Part shown: positions 58,418 through 64,000 of the stretch, piece after piece
Numbering within the stretch: the stretch's first letter is position 1
Layout of the letters: each line of letters starts with the position of its first letter
Assembly (NCBI RefSeq): GCF_900128445.1
Contig: NZ_LT671417.1
Span: 1,226,769 to 1,290,768 of the forward strand
Source of the DNA: Thermophilibacter provencensis
Lineage (GTDB): Bacteria > Actinomycetota > Coriobacteriia > Coriobacteriales > Atopobiaceae
Direction of reading: 5' to 3'
Length of the DNA stretch: 64,000 nucleotides
Program-made: the position numbers and the translations under genes
Notes under the pieces: model-generated
What the model saw: the letters and a program-made list of their open reading frames with translations, nothing else
What the model was told of the DNA's origin: nothing
Databases searched by the model: none

Positions 58418-59101
58418 GTGGACGGCGTGCGCATCATCTACGAGGACGAGGCCCTCCTCGCCTGCGACAAGCCGGCGGGGATGCTCGTGCACGGGGACGG
58501 CACCGGGGCTCGCGCGCTCACGGACGCCGTGGCGGAGCACCTTGCGGCAAGGGGGCGCCCGGAGGCGCGGCCGCAGGCCGTGCAGCGCCTCGACATGGGG
58601 ACCACGGGGCTCGTGCTCTTCTCGCTCGACCGCGCCACGCAGGCGGAGCTCGACCGTCAGGTGGCGGGCCACGACATGCGCAAGACCTACCTCGCGGTGG
58701 TGCGCGGGGCGTTCCCGGGAGGGGAGCGCCTGATAGACCGACCCATCGGGCGTGACCGCCACGACGCCCGGCGCATGCGCGCCTGCCGGCCGGGACAGGG
58801 CAAGCCCGCCGAGACGCGCGTGCGGCGCGTGGCGAGCGCGGGCGGCCGCTCGCTGCTCCGGGTGGAGCTCCTCACCGGCAGGCGCCACCAGATTCGCGTG
58901 CACCTCGCCTCGATGGGGTTCCCCATTGTGGGCGACGAGCTCTATGGCGGGGCGAGAAGCGCGGAGGGCCTGCTGCTGCACGCCTGGCGCGAGGAGGTGG
59001 TCCATCCCGTGACCGGGAGACTCCTGCGCCTCGAGACCGCCTGGCCCGAGCGCCTCTGGCCGGTCCCGCCCCCGGGGGCGCGCGTCTGGCACGCCGTCTG
59101 A
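58418..59101 (+). CDS. RluA-family pseudouridine synthase
   Basis: 227 aa, GTG 58418 (SD GGGGAGG). Catalytic motif VQRLDMGTTGLVLFSLD with the nucleophile Asp, a KTYLAVVRG motif, and LTGRRHQIRVHLASMGFPIV then GDELYGG. No S4 domain. It isomerises uridine to pseudouridine in rRNA or tRNA; exact site unknown. Confidence 0.9.
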   Translation: MDGVRIIYEDEALLACDKPAGMLVHGDGTGARALTDAVAEHLAARGRPEARPQAVQRLDMGTTGLVLFSLDRATQAELDRQVAGHDMRKTYLAVVRGAFPGGERLIDRPIGRDRHDARRMRACRPGQGKPAETRVRRVASAGGRSLLRVELLTGRRHQIRVHLASMGFPIVGDELYGGARSAEGLLLHAWREEVVHPVTGRLLRLETAWPERLWPVPPPGARVWHAV

Positions 59102-59111
59102 GCGGAGATGC

Positions 59112-59148
59112 CGCGAACCCCCGCCCAGGAGAGGCACAGGGGTTCGCG
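59112..59148 (+). terminator. hairpin after the pseudouridine synthase gene
   Basis: CGCGAACCCC / GGGGTTCGCG, 10-bp perfect stem, 17-nt loop, 11 bp after the stop. The remaining gap to 59368 has no gene, only GC-rich sequence with a GATACT box at 59296. Confidence 0.5.
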
Positions 59149-59295
59149 ACGGCTCCTCTCGTCAGGCCGCCCCTCGGCTCCGCGCGCCGGCCCCGCGGGG
59201 GAGAGGCGACGGTTCGCTCCAGCGCCGGCGCCGCGGCGGCGGGGATCCTCCGCGCCGGCCGCCGCCCCCTTCGGCGAGAAGCCGCCAACGTGTGC

Positions 59296-59301
59296 GATAC
59301 T
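59296..59301 (+). promoter_or_regulatory. -10 element GATACT before the hydrogenase gene
   Basis: TGTGCGATACT, an extended -10, 68 bp before the ATG. No clear -35. Confidence 0.4.
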
Positions 59302-59368
59302 AAACTGCTAGAGGCGCCTCTGAGGGGAAGCGCCGGACAGTGAGAAGAGAGCCGGGAGAGGGGCAACG

Positions 59369-60988
59369 ATGGCCGACACCATGCGTGGCGTGTACACCAA
59401 CCTGACCGAGATCCGTCGCAAGGTCTTCAGCTCCGTGGCGAGCGTCGCCTACGACATGAAGGATGACGACGAGAAGACCACCCGCCGCAAGATCCGCGAC
59501 CTGCCGTACGACATCATCCCCGGCGACGTGGCAACGTACCGCGAGTCGGTCTTCCTCGAGCGCGCCATCGTCGAGCAGCGCATCCGCCTGGCCATGGGCC
59601 TGCCGCTGCAGAGCGTCGACAAGCGCGAGAGCCTGACGGACGGCCTCGCAGACGCCTCCGTCGCCGAGACCTACTACGAGCCGCCCCTGATCAACGTCAT
59701 CAAGTTCGCCTGCAACGCCTGCGCTGACAACACCTATCGCGTGACCGACGGCTGCCAGGGCTGCCTCGCGCACCCCTGCCGCGAGATCTGCCCCAAGGGC
59801 GCCATCTCCTTCAAGGACAAGAAGGCCTACATCGACCAGGAGAAGTGCATCCACTGCGGCATGTGCTTCAACACCTGCCCCTATCACGCCATCCAGCACC
59901 AGGTGCGCCCGTGCGCGGACGCCTGCGGCATGCACGCGATCGGGTCCGACGACAACGGCCGTGCCCAGATCGACTACGAGAAGTGCGTCTCCTGCGGCCA
60001 GTGCCTCATCAACTGCCCCTTCGGCGCCATTGCCGACAAGAGCCAGATCTTCCAGGTCATCCAGGCCATCAACCGTGGCGACGAGGTCATCGCCGCCGTC
60101 GCCCCCGCCTTCGTCGGCCAGTTCGGCGGCAAGGGCAACGTGGACAAGCTCCGCCAGGCCTTCACGACGCTCGGCTTCTCGGGCATGGAGGAGGTTGCCA
60201 TCGGCGCCGACCTCTGCACCGTCCAGGAGGCCGAGGACTTCGTCGAGGAGGTGCCCGAGAAGATCCCGTTCATGGGAACCTCGTGCTGCCCGGCCTGGTC
60301 GGTCATGGCCAAGACCGAGTTCCCGGACCACGCCGACTGCATCTCGATGGCCCTCACGCCCATGACGCTCACCGCCCGCCTCATCCGCAAGCAGCACCCC
60401 GAGGCCAAGATCGTCTTCGTGGGGCCGTGCTCCGCCAAGAAGCTCGAGGCCATGCGCAAGTCCGTCCGCTCCGAGGTCGACTTCGTGCTCACCTTCGAGG
60501 AGATGATGGGCATGATGAAGGCGTGCGGCATCGACGAGTACACCAAGCTCGAGGGCGAGGGTAGCTCGGACTTCGGCGTGGCGTCGGCCGACGGCCGCGG
60601 CTTCGCCGTCGCTGGCGGCGTCGCCAGCGCGGTGGTCAACGCCATCAAGCGCCGCTACCCGGACCGCGAGGTCAACGTGGTCAACGCTGAGGGCCTCGAG
60701 GAGTGCCGCAAGATGATGAAGGACGCCGTCAAGGGAAAGTACCCCGGCTACCTGATCGAGGGCATGGCCTGCCCGGGCGGCTGCGTCGCCGGCGCCGGCA
60801 CGCTCCAGGCCATCAACCGCACCGCTGCGGCCGTCAAGCGCTATGCGAAGAAGTCGCCGCGCAAGAACGCGACCGAGAACGCCTATCGCATGCTCATACC
60901 GGCGCTCGAGCGCGACGCCGACGGCAAGAAGATGACCGGCGAGCAGGCCCTCGCCGAGACCATCGAGGCCAAGCGCCCCAAGGAGTAA
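59369..60988 (+). CDS. [FeFe] hydrogenase, group B-like, monomeric
   Basis: 539 aa from ATG 59369, SD GAGAGGGGC. N-terminal iron-sulfur ligands (CNACADNTYRVTDGCQGCLA, about 115-133), then two ferredoxin clusters, CIHCGMCFNTCPYHAI and CVSCGQCLINCPFGAI (about 165-225). The catalytic H domain has L1 TSCCPAWS (about 304), L2 GPCSAKKLEA (about 351) and L3 GMACPGGCVAGAG (about 465), the four Cys that hold the H-cluster. L2 with GPC rather than MPC and the domain order fit group B. No maturase (hydEFG) or partner subunit gene is adjacent. Role: H2 evolution or sensing during anaerobic growth; not decided. Confidence 0.88.
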   Translation: MADTMRGVYTNLTEIRRKVFSSVASVAYDMKDDDEKTTRRKIRDLPYDIIPGDVATYRESVFLERAIVEQRIRLAMGLPLQSVDKRESLTDGLADASVAETYYEPPLINVIKFACNACADNTYRVTDGCQGCLAHPCREICPKGAISFKDKKAYIDQEKCIHCGMCFNTCPYHAIQHQVRPCADACGMHAIGSDDNGRAQIDYEKCVSCGQCLINCPFGAIADKSQIFQVIQAINRGDEVIAAVAPAFVGQFGGKGNVDKLRQAFTTLGFSGMEEVAIGADLCTVQEAEDFVEEVPEKIPFMGTSCCPAWSVMAKTEFPDHADCISMALTPMTLTARLIRKQHPEAKIVFVGPCSAKKLEAMRKSVRSEVDFVLTFEEMMGMMKACGIDEYTKLEGEGSSDFGVASADGRGFAVAGGVASAVVNAIKRRYPDREVNVVNAEGLEECRKMMKDAVKGKYPGYLIEGMACPGGCVAGAGTLQAINRTAAAVKRYAKKSPRKNATENAYRMLIPALERDADGKKMTGEQALAETIEAKRPKE

Positions 60989-60990
60989 CC

Positions 60991-61017
60991 TGACAAAGGT
61001 GACAGGGCCAACTGTCA
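60991..61017. repeat. TGACAAAGG palindromic repeat, single unit
   Basis: TGACAAAGGTGACAGGGCCA ... TGTCA, 2 bp after the hydrogenase stop. Fifth locus of this family. Confidence 0.75.
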
Positions 61018-61030
61018 TGCTTTCACGCGG

Positions 61031-61053
61031 CCGCGGCGGGTCACCCGCCGCGG
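61031..61053 (+). terminator. hairpin between hydrogenase and NdpA-like gene
   Basis: CCGCGGCGGG-TCA-CCCGCCGCGG, a 10-bp perfect stem with a 3-nt loop, 25 bp before the next start. No U tract; it may be a terminator or cover the upstream region of the next gene. Confidence 0.45.
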
Positions 61054-61077
61054 CGCGCTCTTGAACGAGGGGAACAC

Positions 61078-62133
61078 ATGCTCAAGGTAGACCGCGCCAT
61101 ACTTCACGTCTTCGACTTCGAGTCCGGGTCGACGTACCTCTCTGAGCGCCCGCTCGACCTCACGGTCCGCGCGACGCGCTCCTACGTCCAGCGCCACCTG
61201 CGCAAGATCTCGTCCAACGCGGAGAGCCGCCACGGCGAGTTCGCGCCCGACTCGGGCTTTGCCGGGGAGCTCCAGCGCTACCTCGCCGGCGAGCGGGAGT
61301 TCGTGGAGTTCTCGGTCGAGATCGCCCGGTGGTTCTGGGAGGAGCTGCGCCGCACGGAGGACCTCGAGCAGTGCGACCTGCTCGTCGCGGACTTCTGCGA
61401 CACCGATGCCGGCGGCGTGGACGGCGCCTCAACGGACGCCGAGGTGGACGCCGCCTTCGACGGGCCGGCGGGCCGGCGGTTCTTCTCGATACTGCTGCTG
61501 CCGCGCCGGCAGGCCTTCGTGCACGAGGTAGGCGGCGACTCCAACGACATCGCGCGCGTGGACGCCACGCTGCCCAACCCCTCGCAGAAGGTGGCCTCCT
61601 ACGTGCTGGTGGACGCCGAGACGGGCGCCATCGACTTCCACGACAAGGAGCGCTCCGTGGGCGGGACGAGCGTCTCGCTCATTCCGGAGCGGTTCCTGCA
61701 GTGCTCGAGCGAGGCCTCCAGCCACGAGGTGATCGACGAGGTCAACGTCATCGTGCGTGACGTCGCCGAGGAGTTCGGCCTCACGCCGGCCGTCGAGGTC
61801 TCGCGCGCGAAGGCCGTCGTGGCGCGCGCCGCCGAGGTCGAGGAGTCCTTCACGCCGGCCGAGGTGGGGCGCGAGGTCTTCCAGGATCGTCCCGACCTGC
61901 AGGAGCGCTTCGAGGAGCGCGTCCGAGAGGCGTCCCTGCCCGAGGAGGCGCCCGTGCGTCGGGGCGTGGCCAACCGCCTCACGCGCAGCCACAAGATCCG
62001 CACGGACACGGGAGTGGAGATAACCTTCCCCTCCGACCTGGCCACCAAGCCCGGCTACCTGGACTTCTCCACGGACGCCGAGGGCCGCATCACCATCACC
62101 GTGGGCAACGTGGCGAGCATCGAGAACCGCTAG
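61078..62133 (+). CDS. NdpA/YejK-like nucleoid-associated protein
   Basis: 351 aa, ATG 61078, SD GAGGGGAAC. The PF04245 fold: LKVDRAILHVFDFESGSTYL at the start, FFSILLLPRRQAFVHEVGGD, ASYVLVDAETGAIDFHDKER, and the C-terminal IRTDTGVEITFPSDLATKPG then YLDFSTDAEGRITITVGNVASI. In E. coli YejK binds chromatin and topoisomerase IV. Acidic C-terminal half with many Glu/Ala. No membrane segment. Confidence 0.85.
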   Translation: MLKVDRAILHVFDFESGSTYLSERPLDLTVRATRSYVQRHLRKISSNAESRHGEFAPDSGFAGELQRYLAGEREFVEFSVEIARWFWEELRRTEDLEQCDLLVADFCDTDAGGVDGASTDAEVDAAFDGPAGRRFFSILLLPRRQAFVHEVGGDSNDIARVDATLPNPSQKVASYVLVDAETGAIDFHDKERSVGGTSVSLIPERFLQCSSEASSHEVIDEVNVIVRDVAEEFGLTPAVEVSRAKAVVARAAEVEESFTPAEVGREVFQDRPDLQERFEERVREASLPEEAPVRRGVANRLTRSHKIRTDTGVEITFPSDLATKPGYLDFSTDAEGRITITVGNVASIENR

Positions 62134-62167
62134 GCGAGAAGGGCGAGAAGAACCGCCCACTCGCGGG

Positions 62168-62373
62168 CCGTTGCGGAACGCGGGCCTGTGGCAATGGCTG
62201 CGGTGCCGGCGTTGCGCCGTTTGGGGTCGTGGCAGGAATCGGGCTGCCATGACCCCCTTTCTTGCAACGCGGGCGAGAAGAACCCCAGCTCGTCCTTCTC
62301 GCCCGCTGCCACGACCCCGATTTGCGCAACGCATGAGCGGCCGCCGCTGCCAAACCCCCCCCTGCGCAACGCC
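62168..62373. repeat. five-unit CTGCCAC/GCAACG element, copy B
   Basis: Units 1 (62168-62196) and 2 (62208-62235) inverted, 3 (62244-62270), 4 (62306-62332) and 5 (62347-62373) direct; same order, orientation and spacing as copy A. Between units 3 and 4 lies GGGCGAGAAG ... CTTCTCGCCC, a perfect 10-bp hairpin. The gap 62134-62490 otherwise holds three GAGAAG motifs and no gene. Confidence 0.85.
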
Positions 62374-62490
62374 CCGCATCCCGCCCGCGCGCCCCGCTTT
62401 GGCCCCGTGTGCATCTCGTGGCCCCGGGGGATAACGGATAGAATGGTGGAGCGTTCCTCTGCACCTTATTCGTACCCAAGGAGGCACTTC

Positions 62491-63708
62491 ATGCCCCGAA
62501 CGCATATCAGCATGGGCGACGCCGGCATCACGCCCCGCAGCGTCACGCGCCGGGACGCCCTCAGGCTCTTCATGGGGGCGGGCATCTGCGCCACGTTCTT
62601 CCCCGCCGTCGCGCGGGCCGAGACCACCCAGGAGAAGCTCGACGCGGCGCAGATGAGCTTCGAGGACGCCCAGGCCGAGCTCGACCGCATCGGCCAGGAG
62701 ACCGCCGAGGTCGCCGGGCGCCTCTCCGAGACCCAGGTCCAGATCAGCGAGCTCAACGCGCAGATCGACCAGACGCAGGCCGACATCGAGTCAAAGCAGG
62801 GCGAGATCGACGAGCGCCAGGCCCAGATCGAGGAGAAGCAGAAGCGGCTTGGCGAGCGCATGACGTCCGCCTACAAGTCGGGCACGCAGGGCACGCTCGA
62901 CCTCATCCTCTCGGCGACGAGCTTCGACGAGCTCACGAGCAGCATCTTCTACCTCGACAAGGTGAGCGAGTCCGAGCGCGAGATGATCGATGAGGTCAAG
63001 ACCCTCAAGGCGGAGCTCGAGACGAGCAAGGCCGAGCTCGAGGGGCAGAAGGCCGAGCTCGAGGCGCAGCGCGCCGACCTCGAGGAGCTTCAGGCCCAGC
63101 AGCAGGAGGAGCTCGCGGAGACGCGTGCCAAGCAGCAGGAGGCCCAGAGCCTCGTCGACGGCCTGTCCGCCGAGGTCCAGGAGCTCATGCAGCAGCGCGA
63201 CGAGGAGATCCTCGCCGCCCAGCGCGCGGCCGAGGAGGCCCGCCGCCAGGAGGAGGAGCGCAGGCGCCAGGAGGAGGAGCTCAACCAGGGCGGCGGCTCC
63301 AACTGGGTGGGGGACACTCCCACCAACGGGTCGGGCTCGCTTCAGGCCGTGCTCAACGCCGCCTATGCGGTGGGCTCGCCTGGCACGGGCCTGTGCGCCG
63401 CCTGGGTCACCGACGTCTTCCAGTACGCCGGCCTCGGCTCGTTCTGGGGCAACGCCGATGACATGTACTACAGCTGGTGCCACACCGCCACGTCGCAGAT
63501 CCAGCCCGGCATGATCATCGCCGTGAACTCGTCCCCGGCGAGCGCAGCTGGCCTCATCTACGGGCATATCGGCATCTACATGGGCAATGGCATCGTCCGC
63601 CACAACGTGGGCTTCATCCAGAACATGAGCCTCTCGTCCTGGGTGAGCTACTACAGCGCGCTCGCCACGCCGCTGTGCGGCTGGCTCGGTGGCATCGTGC
63701 TCTCGTAG
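62491..63708 (+). CDS. Tat-exported coiled-coil, CHAP-like peptidoglycan hydrolase
   Basis: 405 aa from ATG 62491 (SD CAAGGAGG). A twin-arginine signal (TRRDALRLFMGAGICATFF) ends near ARA (about residue 46). Residues about 50-285 are one long coiled coil, rich in Glu/Gln/Ala, as in cell-division hydrolase partners (EnvC/PcsB type). Then a GGGSNWVGDTPTNGSGSLQA linker leads into a CHAP/NlpC-like domain (about 305-405) with GTGLCAAWVTDVFQYAG (catalytic Cys) and YGHIGIYMGNG (His). It probably cuts peptidoglycan outside the cell. TatA and TatC are encoded at 12480-13938. Confidence 0.85.
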   Translation: MPRTHISMGDAGITPRSVTRRDALRLFMGAGICATFFPAVARAETTQEKLDAAQMSFEDAQAELDRIGQETAEVAGRLSETQVQISELNAQIDQTQADIESKQGEIDERQAQIEEKQKRLGERMTSAYKSGTQGTLDLILSATSFDELTSSIFYLDKVSESEREMIDEVKTLKAELETSKAELEGQKAELEAQRADLEELQAQQQEELAETRAKQQEAQSLVDGLSAEVQELMQQRDEEILAAQRAAEEARRQEEERRRQEEELNQGGGSNWVGDTPTNGSGSLQAVLNAAYAVGSPGTGLCAAWVTDVFQYAGLGSFWGNADDMYYSWCHTATSQIQPGMIIAVNSSPASAAGLIYGHIGIYMGNGIVRHNVGFIQNMSLSSWVSYYSALATPLCGWLGGIVLS

Positions 63709-63770
63709 GGCAGCCCTGCGTCCCGTGGGGCGGGCCTGCGCGCCGGTGCCCTCAACCGCGGATTCAAAGG

Positions 63771-63799
63771 TGACCGGCGTCGCGGAGTTCTCGTACAAT
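63771..63799 (+). promoter_or_regulatory. promoter of the last gene
   Basis: TGACCG (63771-63776), 17 bp, TACAAT (63794-63799), 36 bp before ATG 63836. The -35 is a weak match. Confidence 0.45.
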
Positions 63800-63835
63800 G
63801 ACCTGCCGACAAGACGGGCAACTGCGAGGAGAGCC

Positions 63836-64000
63836 ATGGCGGGCAGGGCAGGAAGGCGGCCGAGCGCACAGGACCAGCGGCGTCACGCACGGGGACTCCT
63901 CGTGGTGACGATGGCGCTCGTCGTGACGCTTCTCGGCGGCGTGGGCGCGCTGAGCGCGCTCGTGGCGACCGGGGCATCAGGGGAGACCGGCTCCCAGGCG
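63836..64000 (+). CDS. membrane or secreted protein, 5' end only
   Basis: 55 codons from ATG 63836 (SD GCGAGGAGAGCC), running off the right edge. Arg-rich start (MAGRAGRRPSAQDQRRHARG) followed by a hydrophobic stretch VTMALVVTLLGGVGALSALV, a signal anchor or signal peptide. The C-terminus lies outside the window, so function cannot be given. Confidence 0.7.
   Translation, partial: MAGRAGRRPSAQDQRRHARGLLVVTMALVVTLLGGVGALSALVATGASGETGSQA

Noticed and set aside
1-64000. GAGAAG as a strand-polar FtsK/SpoIIIE guide
   Set aside because: Both orientations are frequent along the window, and many copies fall in codons for Glu-Lys or Leu-Leu; no bias could be shown by eye.
1-64000. Insertion sequences, prophage or integrase
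   Set aside because: No transposase, integrase or phage gene was recognised. The mobile-looking features are all short non-coding repeats.

Overview
The window is a dense, very GC-rich bacterial chromosome segment, almost entirely protein-coding, with short intergenic gaps, many GTG and TTG starts, and purine-rich AGGAGG-type ribosome binding sites. The gene set fits an anaerobic, host-associated actinomycete of the class Coriobacteriia, of the Olsenella/Atopobium/Collinsella type: a group B-like [FeFe] hydrogenase, an archaeal-looking topoisomerase I, ECF vitamin transport, a tmk-holB-ricT cluster, Tat export, and VWA/Cna-B-like surface proteins. The assignment is inferred from gene content and style, not from a marker-gene comparison. 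No phage, plasmid, transposase or CRISPR array was seen.

Layout, left to right. 0-3.9 kb: a partial cell-surface VWA adhesin (minus strand) and the remains of a two-component system whose kinase tail and regulator DNA-binding domain now lie on opposite strands. 3.9-8.2 kb: a probable cobalamin riboswitch driving a DUF4430 lipoprotein, EcfT and a double-ATPase ECF energizing protein, followed by an S component. 8.4-16.5 kb: YebC, an aminotransferase, a TPR membrane protein, a STAS protein, TatA, TatC and TopA. 16.6-22.8 kb: a GH2 glycosidase, a flavoprotein, then tmk-holB-ricT. 22.9-27.7 kb: a small membrane protein, a tandem-LuxR/TM/PASTA protein and a transglutaminase-fold protein, with a 226-bp-arm inverted duplication between the last two. 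27.9-36.9 kb: QueD, a GH5 relative lacking both catalytic glutamates, rsmI, a VapBC-like pair, metG, rsmA, tatD and comF. 37.4-44.9 kb: an orphan binding lipoprotein, hpf, a DegV protein, a dehydrogenase with a His/Cys-rich tail, a NYN/LOTUS protein, a HEAT-like protein and a DUF523-purine nucleoside phosphorylase fusion. 45-50 kb: tRNA-Thr, an AT-rich patch with a small XRE regulator, pit with its DUF47 partner, an XRE membrane regulator and a HAD phosphatase. 49-64 kb: threonine aldolase, ilvE, a lipoprotein, hisS, a MacAB-like exporter, a pseudouridine synthase, the hydrogenase, an NdpA-like protein and a Tat-exported coiled-coil protein.

The most distinctive feature is the number of small palindromic or multi-unit repeats between genes, and twice inside genes. 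They form several families: (a) a TGACAAAGGTGACAGGG palindrome at five places, one inside the transglutaminase gene in frame; (b) an element of about 205 bp with ten related CTGCCAC...GCAACG units shared between two loci in the same order, orientation and spacing; (c) a TGTAGTGTACTTC element at two places; (d) a 33-bp GTACGTAC-rich inverted repeat; (e) several long hairpins; (f) a short GCGAGAAGAAC motif recurring in the gaps. No encoded mobilising enzyme is visible for any of them.

Functionally the window is mostly housekeeping (translation, tRNA/rRNA modification, replication, Tat export, topology) interleaved with transport of vitamin and phosphate, carbohydrate enzymes and surface or envelope proteins.
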